Part shown: piece by piece, positions 26,935-35,990 of the stretch
Position numbering within the stretch: the stretch's first letter is position 1
Layout of the letters: each line of letters opens with the position of its first letter
NCBI GenBank assembly: GCA_934169745.1
Contig: CAKPOE010000001.1
Location: forward strand, 124,001 to 188,000
Length of the DNA stretch: 64,000 bases
DNA from: an uncultured Clostridia bacterium
GTDB taxonomy: Bacteria; Bacillota; Clostridia; TANB77; UBA1234
Direction: 5' to 3'
Position numbers and translations under genes: made by a program
The notes under the pieces: model-generated
Told to the model about the DNA's origin: nothing
Seen by the model: only the letters and a program-made list of their open reading frames with translations
Database searches by the model: none

Positions 26935-27660
26935 ATGTCAGGACATAGCAAATGGCATAACATTGCCGCAAAAAAGGGAAAGACGGATGCACAAAGAGGA
27001 AAAATTTATACAAAGCTAGGTAGAGAAATTCTTATAGCTGTAAGAAATGGTGGACCTGACCCCGCAGCTAACTCTAAATTAAGAGATGTAATTGCAAAAT
27101 GTAAGGCTAATAATATGCCAAACGATAATATTGAAAGAAGCATTAAAAAAGCAGCAGGGGATGGCGACGCAGCTAATTATGAAGAGCTAACATATGAAGG
27201 ATATGGACCAAATGGCGTTGCAATACTAATTGAAGTAGCAACTGATAATAGAAATAGAACAGCTGGAGATGTAAGACATATACTTGATAAATTTGGTGGT
27301 AACTTGGGTACTAGTGGCTCGGTAAGTTGGATGTTTGATAAAAAAGGAGTAATAATAATTGAAAAAGCTAGTACAAAACTTTCCGAAGAAGAATTGATGA
27401 TGGAAGCATTAGAAGCTGGCGCAGAAAATTTTGAAGCTGATGATGAGTTTTATGAAATTACAACTTCGCCAGATGATTTTTCGTCTGTGAGAGAATATTT
27501 GGAAGGTAAGGGAATTGAGTATGTAGAAGCAGAAATAAAGATGGTTCCGCAAACATACATAGATTTAGATGAAGAAGGCTCGAGAAAAATGAGCTTGATA
27601 GTTGAAAAACTTGAAGACAATGATGATGTACAAGAGATTTGGCACAATTGGTCTGAATAA
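26935..27660 (+). CDS. YebC/PmpR-family protein (TACO1-like)
   Basis: The ATG at 26935, 8 bp after AAGGAGG, gives the conserved start MSGHSKWHNIAAKKGKTDAQ; 241 residues, the usual length. The family binds nucleic acid; members act as transcription factors or as translation factors that help ribosomes through proline stretches. Residues such as KLGREI and GYGPNGVAI match the family. It starts a run with a membrane protein, dtd and tex. Confidence 0.95.
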   Translation: MSGHSKWHNIAAKKGKTDAQRGKIYTKLGREILIAVRNGGPDPAANSKLRDVIAKCKANNMPNDNIERSIKKAAGDGDAANYEELTYEGYGPNGVAILIEVATDNRNRTAGDVRHILDKFGGNLGTSGSVSWMFDKKGVIIIEKASTKLSEEELMMEALEAGAENFEADDEFYEITTSPDDFSSVREYLEGKGIEYVEAEIKMVPQTYIDLDEEGSRKMSLIVEKLEDNDDVQEIWHNWSE

Positions 27661-27672
27661 TAAGGAGACGAT

Positions 27673-27966
27673 ATGGATTATATAAATTTTGCAGATTTGA
27701 GGGTGTTAGTTGTTGCAATAATAGTAACTGTTGTTTTGAATGTGATTGGAGCATGGAAAAAGAAGAGTGTTTTTCCTGCGATTTTGTTGCTTTCATATAC
27801 AGCATTATTGATTATACATACTATGTTTATGAAATCTAATATAAATTTGATTGTCGACTTTAGTGGAATGATTATATCTATAGTTAGTTACCTAATTATA
27901 GATGAGATAGAAATAAGAAGAGAAAAGATAGAACAAGTTTTTGAAGATAAATACAAAAACAAATAG
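27673..27966 (+). CDS. Small membrane protein with three helices
   Basis: 97 residues with three hydrophobic segments (about residues 11-28, 38-55 and 59-77) and a charged C-terminal tail. No family recognised. It lies 12 bp after yebC and 9 bp before dtd, so it is part of that run. Confidence 0.75.
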   Translation: MDYINFADLRVLVVAIIVTVVLNVIGAWKKKSVFPAILLLSYTALLIIHTMFMKSNINLIVDFSGMIISIVSYLIIDEIEIRREKIEQVFEDKYKNK

Positions 27967-27975
27967 GAGAATCTT

Positions 27976-28434
27976 ATGAAAGCAGTGGTACAAAGAGTTT
28001 TGCACTCAACTTTGTCGATTGATGGAAAAGAGTATTCTAAAATAAATAAAGGCTTTTTGGTTTTGCTTGGCGTTACCCATGAAGATACAGAAAATGACGC
28101 AAATGTTCTTGCTGAAAAAATTAGTAAATTGAGAATTTTTTGCGATGAAAATGATAAAATGAATTTATCTATTATCGATATTGATGGAGAGATTCAAATT
28201 GTATCTCAATTTACATTGTATGCAGATTGTCATAAGGGAAATAGGCCAAGCTTTACTAATGCTGCTCTTCCAGAAAAGGCAAATGTTTTATATGAAAAAT
28301 TTGTAGAATGTATGAGAAATGTTGGCATAAAAAAAGTGGTCACAGGACAATTTGGTGCTGATATGAAAATAGACTTTGTGAATGATGGGCCTGTTACCAT
28401 AATTCTTGAATGTGAGAACGGAAAGATATTATAA
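27976..28434 (+). CDS. dtd: D-aminoacyl-tRNA deacylase
   Basis: 152 residues, standard length. MKAVVQRV at the start, the catalytic SQFTLYAD motif and the FVNDGPVTI segment (Gly-cisPro-type motif in the family) identify Dtd, which hydrolyses D-amino acids wrongly attached to tRNA. Sits between a small membrane protein and tex. Confidence 0.95.
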   Translation: MKAVVQRVLHSTLSIDGKEYSKINKGFLVLLGVTHEDTENDANVLAEKISKLRIFCDENDKMNLSIIDIDGEIQIVSQFTLYADCHKGNRPSFTNAALPEKANVLYEKFVECMRNVGIKKVVTGQFGADMKIDFVNDGPVTIILECENGKIL

Positions 28435-28451
28435 AATAAGGAGATTTATTG

Positions 28452-30596
28452 ATGGATTTAATTAATGAGAAGTTGATGAAAGAACTTAGTTTGAAGGCAT
28501 TTCAAGTTGAAAACGCAATAAAACTTATAGACGAAGGAAATACAATTCCATTTATAGCCAGATATAGAAAAGAGGCAACTGGCGAAATGTCTGATGAACA
28601 ACTTCGTGATTTTTTTGAAAGACTTACATATCTTAGAAACTTGGAAAAGAGAAAAGAAGAAGTTATTCGTTTGATTGATGAACAAGGTAAATTGACTGAT
28701 GAATTAAAATCAAATATTGAAAAATCAGAAACCATGACAGAAGTAGAAGATTTGTACAGACCATATAAGCAAAAAAAGAGAACAAGAGCAACAATTGCAA
28801 AAGAAAAAGGCTTGGAACCGTTGGCGTTAGTTATTTTTGAACAAAAAGAAAGAAAAGACATTAATGAATTTGCAAAAGAATTTATAAATTCTGAAAAAGG
28901 TGTAGAGACGACAGAAGACGCAATAAATGGCGCTATGGATATTATTGCAGAAATGATTTCCGATGTTGCCGAGTATAGAAAGGCAATAAGAAAGATAATA
29001 TATTCAGTGGGACTAATTACATCTAAGATGGCTAAAGATGAGAAGTCTGTATATGAGATGTATTATGATTATAGTGAAGCAGTAGCGAAAATTCCTAGTC
29101 ATAGAATTCTTGCTATAAATAGAGGAGAAAAAGAAGAATTTTTAAAAGTCAAAATTGATGGAACAGATGAAGAGATTTTGTCATATTTGAAAAAAGAAGT
29201 TATAAAAGAGAACAGTCCATATATGCATATTCTTTCGACAACAGTGGAAGACGCATATAAGAGACTTATAAAGCCATCTGTTGAAACAGAGGTAAGAAAT
29301 GAGCTTACAGAAAAGGCAGAAGAACAAGCAATAAAAGTTTTTGGACAAAATGCGAAAAAACTTTTATTACAGCCACCAATAAAAAATTTGACAGTTATGG
29401 GATTTGACCCAGCGTATCGTACTGGTTGTAAAATTGCGATTATTGACGATACAGGAAAATTGTTAGATACTACGACTGTGTATCCAACAGAACCACAAAA
29501 TGACGTGGAAGGTGCGAAGAAAAAGTTACTAGAATTGATAGAAAAAGATAATGTTAATATGATAGCAATAGGAAATGGAACAGCTTCTAGAGAATCCGAA
29601 ATGTTTGTTGCAGATATGATAAAAGAGGTTAAACACGAAATATATTATGCTATTGTTAGTGAAGCAGGAGCTTCTGTATACTCAGCTTCGAAACTTGCTA
29701 CAGAAGAATATCCAGATATAAATGTTTCATTAAGAGGAGCCATTTCTATTGCAAGAAGGCTTCAAGACCCACTTGCAGAACTTGTAAAAATAGACCCAAA
29801 GAGTATAGGGGTAGGTCAATATCAACATGACGTAAATCAAGGAAAATTAGAAGAGAGTTTGACAGGTGTTGTTGAGGATGCTGTTAACAGTGTTGGTGTT
29901 GATTTGAATACAGCTACACCATCACTTTTAAGATACGTTTCTGGAATAAGCAAGACAGTAGCGACTAACATTGTTAAGTACAGAGATGAAAAAGGAAAAA
30001 TTAAGGAAAGAAAAGAGTTATTAAAAGTTTCTAAGCTTGGACCTGCCGCATACACACAATGCGCGGGCTTCCTAAGGATTATTGATGGAAAGAATCCATT
30101 AGACAATACTTCAGTGCATCCCGAAAGTTATGAGACTGCTGAAAAAATTCTTGCACAGATTGGTTTTAAAGTTGAAGATTTAAAAGAAAAGTTGCCAGAG
30201 ATTAGAGCTAACTTAAATACTATAAATCCAGAAAAAATATCAGTAGAGTTGGGAATTGGTGTGCCAACCATAAAAGACATAATAAAAGAATTACAGAAAC
30301 CAGGAAGGGATCTAAGAGATGACATGCCAAAAGTAGTATTAAGAAGTGATGTTTTAAAGATGGAAGATTTAAAAGAGGGAATGATACTTACAGGTACAGT
30401 CAGAAATGTTATTGACTTTGGTGCTTTTGTGGATATTGGTGTAAAAAATGATGGGCTTGTGCATATATCGGAACTAAGCGACAAATATGTTAAAAACCCA
30501 ATGGATATTGTTTCTGTAGGAGATGTTGTAAAAGTAAGGGTATTAAAAGTTGACTTGGATAAGAAAAAAGTAAGCCTTTCTATGAAAAATGTGTAA
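28452..30596 (+). CDS. tex: Tex-family RNA-binding protein with S1 domain
   Basis: The ATG at 28452 (AAGGAG 9 bp upstream) gives 714 residues. The N-terminal helical Tex domain (IPFIARYRKEATG), the YqgF-like RNase H-fold domain (GFDPAYRTGCKIAI), the helix-hairpin-helix region (NTATPSLLRYVSG) and a C-terminal S1 domain (GMILTGTVRNVIDFGAFVDI) are in the usual order. Tex is a conserved nucleic-acid-binding protein linked to transcription; its exact job is not settled. Confidence 0.95.
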   Translation: MDLINEKLMKELSLKAFQVENAIKLIDEGNTIPFIARYRKEATGEMSDEQLRDFFERLTYLRNLEKRKEEVIRLIDEQGKLTDELKSNIEKSETMTEVEDLYRPYKQKKRTRATIAKEKGLEPLALVIFEQKERKDINEFAKEFINSEKGVETTEDAINGAMDIIAEMISDVAEYRKAIRKIIYSVGLITSKMAKDEKSVYEMYYDYSEAVAKIPSHRILAINRGEKEEFLKVKIDGTDEEILSYLKKEVIKENSPYMHILSTTVEDAYKRLIKPSVETEVRNELTEKAEEQAIKVFGQNAKKLLLQPPIKNLTVMGFDPAYRTGCKIAIIDDTGKLLDTTTVYPTEPQNDVEGAKKKLLELIEKDNVNMIAIGNGTASRESEMFVADMIKEVKHEIYYAIVSEAGASVYSASKLATEEYPDINVSLRGAISIARRLQDPLAELVKIDPKSIGVGQYQHDVNQGKLEESLTGVVEDAVNSVGVDLNTATPSLLRYVSGISKTVATNIVKYRDEKGKIKERKELLKVSKLGPAAYTQCAGFLRIIDGKNPLDNTSVHPESYETAEKILAQIGFKVEDLKEKLPEIRANLNTINPEKISVELGIGVPTIKDIIKELQKPGRDLRDDMPKVVLRSDVLKMEDLKEGMILTGTVRNVIDFGAFVDIGVKNDGLVHISELSDKYVKNPMDIVSVGDVVKVRVLKVDLDKKKVSLSMKNV

Positions 30597-30659
30597 AAAA
30601 GAAATATAATTTTGAGAGCTTTAATATAATGAATATTATTAAATACAGGAGGTAAAGTT

Positions 30660-30921
30660 ATGGAATTAAAAGGTTCAAAAACAGAGAAAAATTTAATGGA
30701 GGCTTTTGATGGTGAATCGCAAGCAAGAAATAAATACACATATTAGATATTTGAAATTATTAGAAAATGTAGAAAACGGCTTAGTATTTAGCAAAGATGG
30801 GGATAAAATATGGAAATGCAGAAATTGCGGACATATAGTAGTTGGAAAAGAAGCGCCAGCCGTTTGTCCAGTATGTTCACATCCACAATCATACTTTGAA
30901 ATAAAGGCAGAAAATTATTAG
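30660..30921 (+). pseudogene. Rubrerythrin gene with large internal deletion and frameshift
   Basis: After AGGAGG the ATG at 30660 opens with the exact rubrerythrin N-terminus (MELKGSKTEKNLMEAF, then GESQARNKYTY) and stops at 30744-30746. In the +1 frame the sequence continues with RYLKLLENVENG and a rubredoxin-like CxxC...CxxC domain ending at 30921, the rubrerythrin C-terminus. About 100 central codons of the ferritin-like diiron domain are missing. The gene can no longer make a peroxidase. Confidence 0.9.
30709..30921 (+). CDS. Possible residual rubredoxin-like protein from the broken rubrerythrin gene
   Basis: The ATG at 30709 has GGAGG (30698-30702) 6 bp upstream, formed by codons of the former N-terminus. 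It opens 70 codons: about 16 new residues (MVNRKQEI...), then the intact rubrerythrin tail with KCRNCGH and VCPVCSH, which binds one iron as in rubredoxin. It could be a salvaged rubredoxin, or simply a fragment on the way to loss. Confidence 0.5.
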   Translation: MVNRKQEINTHIRYLKLLENVENGLVFSKDGDKIWKCRNCGHIVVGKEAPAVCPVCSHPQSYFEIKAENY

Positions 30922-30924
30922 AAG

Positions 30925-30953
30925 TTGACATAAATCCAAAATTGTGCTATTAT
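30925..30953 (+). promoter_or_regulatory. Strong promoter for the 31004 gene
   Basis: TTGACA (30925-30930), a 17-bp spacer and TATTAT (30948-30953). Confidence 0.75.
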
Positions 30954-31003
30954 ACTGTTGGATGTTAGTATACATCAAACCAACCGCAATTAAGGAGGAG
31001 AAT

Positions 31004-31288
31004 ATGAAACGGAGAGCAATGATTATGACAGTAGTGGAGGATGAACATGTGATTTGTTTACATTGTTACTATACTCCGTTTAATGAACTCACAAGGTTTT
31101 TCCGTGTTTATATTTTAGAAAATAAAAAGGAGGTTTTTAGGAGAGCTTTTAAAGTTTCTTGTGCAGGTTACCTGCTGGAAAAAACGTTTACATTTGAATG
31201 GGATGACAGTATGAAACTCGTGAGAATAAAACAACGCGATAGGGTTTACGAGGATGAAATGCTTTCGACCGCACCTAAAACCTTGTAA
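31004..31288 (+). CDS. Unrecognised 94-residue protein
   Basis: The ATG at 31004 follows a strong AAGGAGGAG site; an earlier in-frame start lies within the promoter and is rejected. The protein has CLHCYYTPF near residue 18 and is otherwise mixed charged and aromatic, with no membrane segment. It is monocistronic with its own promoter and terminator, and uses CGN, AGG and AGA arginine codons about equally. Function unknown. Confidence 0.7.
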   Translation: MKRRAMIMTVVEDEHVICLHCYYTPFNELTRFFRVYILENKKEVFRRAFKVSCAGYLLEKTFTFEWDDSMKLVRIKQRDRVYEDEMLSTAPKTL

Positions 31289-31290
31289 AG

Positions 31291-31322
31291 AAAGAGGCAG
31301 AAATTTTCTGCCTCTCTTTTCT
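31291..31322. terminator. Bidirectional terminator between 31004 gene and engB
   Basis: AGAGGCAGAA / TTCTGCCTCT stem with T-rich flanks on both strands; the two genes converge here. Confidence 0.88.
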
Positions 31323-31905
31323 ATGAATTTAAGCTTTCTTCAATTACATCCCAAATTATATCTTGATTTAATTTTGTTTCTGAAGAGAATGCAAATATTA
31401 GGTCTTCAGGTATATCTAATTCCTTCGCAATATCATCGACATATGACTGGACTTTAGTTTTAGCTATTTTATCCGCTTTTGATGTTATAACAATAAATCT
31501 ACGACCCGTTGATTTTATATATTCCATCATCATTTTATCATTTTCGCCAGGTTTATGACGTATATCAATTAGAAGTATAATTAAGTTTATATTAATTCTA
31601 TTTTTTAAGTATGTTTCAATAGAATCTCCAACCTTTTTTTGCTCTGATTTTGACATTTCTGAATATCCGTATCCAGGTAAGTCTACAAAATAGAATATGT
31701 CATCCATATTGTAAAAATTTAATTGCCTTGTTTTTCCTGGTGCCGAACTAGTTCTAGCTAAAGCCTTTCTGTTTGTCATGGTATTTATGAAAGAAGATTT
31801 TCCAACGTTAGATTTTCCCGCAAGAACAATTTCGGGAGTTTTTCCCTTTGGATATTGTGATTTGTTCATAACAGAGATTTCAAATCTAGGATTTTTAATA
31901 ATCAT
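31321..31905 (-). CDS. engB: Ribosome biogenesis GTPase EngB/YsxC
   Basis: 194 residues, the usual length. The GTPase motifs are G1 GKSNVGKSS, the switch TSSAPGKTR, G3 DLPGYGYSE and G4 TSKADK. YsxC is an essential GTPase needed for 50S subunit assembly. It is alone on the minus strand, divergent from rpoB, with an unusual large inverted repeat between them. Confidence 0.95.
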   Translation of the reverse strand: MIIKNPRFEISVMNKSQYPKGKTPEIVLAGKSNVGKSSFINTMTNRKALARTSSAPGKTRQLNFYNMDDIFYFVDLPGYGYSEMSKSEQKKVGDSIETYLKNRININLIILLIDIRHKPGENDKMMMEYIKSTGRRFIVITSKADKIAKTKVQSYVDDIAKELDIPEDLIFAFSSETKLNQDIIWDVIEESLNS

Positions 31906-31994
31906 ATTACGGTACTCCTTTTAAATTAAATGTTTGTTAGGAATTTTATCACAAAAAGTCTTAAAACGCAAGTGTGGAAGAAGGTACATCAAGA

Positions 31995-32066
31995 ATGAAC
32001 AATTTTCCGGCAGCCACTTTTTCGTTCAAAAATGAACGAAAAAGTGGCTGCCGGAAAGTTGTTCAT
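31995..32066. repeat. 72-nt near-perfect inverted repeat between engB and rpoB
   Basis: Left arm 31995-32028 and right arm 32033-32066 are 34 bp each, with a 4-nt A loop; all pairs match except one that is G-U in RNA. The stem is GC-richer than its surroundings. Neither side has a T-run, so it is not an ordinary terminator. It lies upstream of the rpoB promoter on the plus strand and within the engB upstream region on the minus strand. The rest of the 31906-32266 gap holds the rpoB promoter and leader; I see no gene in it. Confidence 0.9.
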
Positions 32067-32095
32067 ATTATATGTGAAAAAGTTTACGAAAACCA

Positions 32096-32124
32096 TTGAC
32101 CGCTTGGACTATCTCTGATATAAT
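32096..32124 (+). promoter_or_regulatory. rpoBC promoter
   Basis: TTGACC (32096-32101), a 17-bp spacer and TATAAT (32119-32124) with an upstream TGA giving an extended -10. It leaves a leader of about 135 nt before rpoB. Confidence 0.8.
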
Positions 32125-32266
32125 ACTATGGATATCGTATCGGATATTGTCTACGGAAGAAGTAAATAGCGACATTTACATAGCATCTTGAATGTAGTTT
32201 GGGTTAATGATTAATTATGTTGATGGCTAGTAAGAAAAATTTTTATACTGAGGTGATTTAAAAGTT

Positions 32267-35200
32267 ATGCGTGAGGTAAAAAATGAGAAAACTAGCAGGA
32301 TGTATTTTGGTAAGATTCAAGACGTTATCGAAATGCCAAATTTGATTCAAGTTCAAAAAGATTCTTATGATTGGTTCGTCAAAAAAGGCCTAAAAGAAGT
32401 TTTGGTAGAATGTTCTCCAATTACTGATTATTCAGGCAAATTAATTCTTGAATTCGTTGATTATCATTTTAATGAAGAGACTAAGTACACTATCGATGAG
32501 GCAAAAGCTAGAAATACTACATATTCTACTCGTTTGATGGTTAAAGTTAGACTTATTAACAGGGAAACTGGTGAAGTAAAAGAACAAGAAATCTTCATGG
32601 GTGATTTTCCTGTTATGACTGACTATGGTACTTTTGTTATTAATGGTGCGGAGAGAGTTATCGTTTCTCAGCTTGTTCGTTCACCAGGTTGCTACTATGA
32701 TAAAACTTATGACAAGCTTGGAAAGCAATTATTCACATCTACAATTATGCCAAACCGTGGTGCTTGGCTTGAATTTGAAACGGATTCAAATGATATTTAC
32801 TATGTAAGAATTGATAAAACTAGAAAGATACCTGTTACTTTAATATTAAGAGCTATTGGTATTGCTAGTGATAGTCAAATACTTGAACTATTTGGTGAAG
32901 ACGAGAGAATCGTTGCAACACTTGCAAAGGATCCTATTAAGACAGAGGAAGAAGCTTTAATAGAAATTTATAAGAAATTAAGACCAGGAGAAATGCCTTC
33001 AATAGAAGCTGCTAGAAACTTGTTTGCATCATTATTCTTTGATCCTAGAAGATATGACCTAACTAAGGTTGGTCGTTATAAGTATAATGATAAGCTTTCT
33101 ATTGCTAAGAGAATTGCTGGTCAAGTTTCAGCTGAGAAAATCGTAAATCCAGAAACAGGGGAGCTACTTGTTTCTAAAGACAAGATGATAACAGAAGAAA
33201 CAGCAGAGGCTATCCAGGAAGCTGGTATAAATCTTGTTAAAGTTAAGATCGAGGACAAAGTTGTAAATGTAATTGGCAACGGAACTGTTTGGATTAATAG
33301 CTTTGTTGAGGGAGACTTAAGCGAATTAGAAATTGAAGAAAGGGTAAATTATGCCGTTCTTAAAGAACTAATCGAAAATAATAAAGACCCTAAAGATTTA
33401 TATAAAGCAATTGAAGAAAACATGGAAAGATTGCTTCCAAATCATATCACAAAAGAAGATATGATTGCCGCTGTAAACTATTTAAATAACTTGGCTTATG
33501 GTCTTGGACATACAGATGATATTGACCACTTAGGAAACAGAAGAGTCAGAAGCGTAGGCGAGTTATTACAAAACCAATTCAGAATTGGTATCACAAGACT
33601 TGAAAGAGTTGTAAGAGAAAGAATGGCTGTACAAGACTTAGATGTCGTTACGCCACAATCTTTAATAAATATTAAACCAGTTGTTTCATCAATTAGAGAA
33701 TTCTTTGGAAGTAGCCAATTGTCTCAATTTATGGATCAAAACAACCCATTGACAGAGCTTACTCATAAGAGAAGAATTTCTACATTGGGACCTGGTGGTT
33801 TGTCAAGAGAACGTGCAGGTGTTGAAGTTAGAGATATTCACCATTCACACTATGGTAGATTATGTCCTATTGAAAGCCCAGAAGGACCGAACGTTGGACT
33901 TATTGGTTCTCTTTCAACTTATGCTATTATCAATAAATATGGATTTATTGAAACACCATATAGAATTATTGATAAGAAGAAGGGCGTTGTAACTGATGAA
34001 GTTAGATACTTTGGAGCAGAAGAGGAAGACAAACACATTATAGCTCAAGCTACAGAGCCTGTAAATGAAAAAGGAAAGTTTGTAAACAACAAGATAAAAG
34101 TTAGATTTAGAGATGAACTTATGGAAGTTGATCCATCTCAGGTTGATTTGATGGACGTTTCACCAAGACAACTAGTATCTGTTGGTGCTGCACTAATTCC
34201 ATTCTTGGAGAACGATGACGCAAAACGTGCTCTAATGGGCGCGAACATGCAACGTCAGGCCGTGCCTCTAATTAAAACAGATTCACCTATTGTTGGTACT
34301 GGTATTGAATACAGAGCTGCAAAAGACTCTGGTGTTTGTGTAATAGCTAAAGAAGATGGTGTAGTTGATAAAGTTACAGCTAATAAGATAACAATAAAAA
34401 CTAAAAAAGGAATAGATGAGTATAATCTAATCAAATTTAGACGTTCAAACCAAGGTACTTGCTCTAACCAAAGACCAATTGTAAAAGTTGGTGAAAAAGT
34501 TAAAGCTGGTGCAACAATAGCCGACGGTCCTTCAACAGACAAAGGCGAGTTGGCACTTGGTAAAAACATTTTAGTTGGGTTTATGAGTTGGGAGGGTTAT
34601 AACTACGAGGATGCTATTCTTATAAATGAAAAATTAGTTAAAGAAGATGTACTTACATCTATTCACATTGAAGAATATGATTGCGAATGTAGAGATACGA
34701 AACTAGGACCTGAAGAAATAACAAGAGATATTCCAAATGTTGGTGAAGATGCACTAAAAGATTTGGATGATAGAGGAATTATTAGAATTGGTGCTGAAGT
34801 TCGTCCTGGTGACATTTTAGTTGGTAAAGTTACTCCAAAAGGAGAAACCGAATTGACAGCTGAAGAAAGATTACTTAGAGCTATCTTTGGAGAGAAAGCA
34901 AGAGAAGTTAGAGATACATCTCTTCATTGTCCTCATGGAGAAGCTGGTACAGTTGTTGATGTTAAGATATTCACTAAGGAAAATTCAGATGAATTAGGTA
35001 CAGGTGTTAATGAAGTAATTCGTGTATATATCGCTCAAAAGAGAAAAATTTCAGTTGGTGATAAAATGGCTGGTCGTCATGGTAACAAAGGTGTTATTTC
35101 AAGAATACTTCCAGAAGAAGATATGCCATTTTTACCAGATGGTACACCATTACAAATTGTACTTAACCCATTAGGTGTTCCTTCACGTATGAATATTGGA

Positions 35201-35965
35201 CAGGTGCTAGAAGTTCACTTAGGATATGCAGCTAAAGCATTAGGATTTAAGATTGCTACTCCAGTATTTGATGGAGCAAGAGATGAAGACTTTGCAGAGA
35301 TGTTTGAAAAAGCTCACCTTCCAGCTTCGGGAAAGACAATACTTTATGATGGAAGAACTGGTGAACCTTTTGATAATGAAGTTACAGTTGGTATAATGTA
35401 TATGTTAAAACTACATCACCTTGTTGATGATAAGATACACGCTCGTTCAACTGGTCCATACTCTTTAGTTACTCAACAACCTCTTGGTGGTAAAGCACAA
35501 TTTGGTGGACAGAGATTTGGAGAGATGGAAGTTTGGGCACTAGAAGCTTATGGTGCTGCATATACACTTCAAGAAATATTAACAATGAAGTCAGACGATG
35601 TTGTAGGAAGAGTTAAGACTTATGAAGCAATAGTTAAAGGCGAAAATATTCCAGAGCCTGGTATACCAGAGAGCTTTAAGGTTCTTGTAAAAGAATTACA
35701 AAGCTTGGGACTAGATATTAAGTTATATAATCAAAGCGATGAAAATGAAGTTGAATTACAAGAAGATGTTGGAGACGATGATGATCTTACGTTGAATATA
35801 GTTACTCCTGCTGTTGAAACTGATGAAATAAAAGATTCAATGGTAATCTCAGATGGAGACGGAGAAGTTATTGATGATGATGAAGATGAAGATAGCGAAG
35901 AAGACGATGAATTATTCGATGACAGCTTTTTAAATGATGATGACTTCGTTGACGATGAAGAATAA
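32267..35965 (+). CDS. rpoB: RNA polymerase beta subunit
   Basis: 1232 residues. Recognisable are FPVMTDYGTFVINGAERV, the rifampicin region (FFGSSQLSQFMDQNNPLTELTHKRR), GDKMAGRHGNKGV and the C-terminal GGKAQFGGQRFGEMEVWALEAYGA. The C-terminus has a long acidic Asp/Glu tail. The usual upstream neighbours rplJ and rplL are absent; engB and its own promoter are there instead. rpoC follows after 25 bp. Confidence 0.98.
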   Translation: MREVKNEKTSRMYFGKIQDVIEMPNLIQVQKDSYDWFVKKGLKEVLVECSPITDYSGKLILEFVDYHFNEETKYTIDEAKARNTTYSTRLMVKVRLINRETGEVKEQEIFMGDFPVMTDYGTFVINGAERVIVSQLVRSPGCYYDKTYDKLGKQLFTSTIMPNRGAWLEFETDSNDIYYVRIDKTRKIPVTLILRAIGIASDSQILELFGEDERIVATLAKDPIKTEEEALIEIYKKLRPGEMPSIEAARNLFASLFFDPRRYDLTKVGRYKYNDKLSIAKRIAGQVSAEKIVNPETGELLVSKDKMITEETAEAIQEAGINLVKVKIEDKVVNVIGNGTVWINSFVEGDLSELEIEERVNYAVLKELIENNKDPKDLYKAIEENMERLLPNHITKEDMIAAVNYLNNLAYGLGHTDDIDHLGNRRVRSVGELLQNQFRIGITRLERVVRERMAVQDLDVVTPQSLINIKPVVSSIREFFGSSQLSQFMDQNNPLTELTHKRRISTLGPGGLSRERAGVEVRDIHHSHYGRLCPIESPEGPNVGLIGSLSTYAIINKYGFIETPYRIIDKKKGVVTDEVRYFGAEEEDKHIIAQATEPVNEKGKFVNNKIKVRFRDELMEVDPSQVDLMDVSPRQLVSVGAALIPFLENDDAKRALMGANMQRQAVPLIKTDSPIVGTGIEYRAAKDSGVCVIAKEDGVVDKVTANKITIKTKKGIDEYNLIKFRRSNQGTCSNQRPIVKVGEKVKAGATIADGPSTDKGELALGKNILVGFMSWEGYNYEDAILINEKLVKEDVLTSIHIEEYDCECRDTKLGPEEITRDIPNVGEDALKDLDDRGIIRIGAEVRPGDILVGKVTPKGETELTAEERLLRAIFGEKAREVRDTSLHCPHGEAGTVVDVKIFTKENSDELGTGVNEVIRVYIAQKRKISVGDKMAGRHGNKGVISRILPEEDMPFLPDGTPLQIVLNPLGVPSRMNIGQVLEVHLGYAAKALGFKIATPVFDGARDEDFAEMFEKAHLPASGKTILYDGRTGEPFDNEVTVGIMYMLKLHHLVDDKIHARSTGPYSLVTQQPLGGKAQFGGQRFGEMEVWALEAYGAAYTLQEILTMKSDDVVGRVKTYEAIVKGENIPEPGIPESFKVLVKELQSLGLDIKLYNQSDENEVELQEDVGDDDDLTLNIVTPAVETDEIKDSMVISDGDGEVIDDDEDEDSEEDDELFDDSFLNDDDFVDDEE

Positions 35966-35990
35966 GGATTATATAGGAAGGAGAAAAAAG

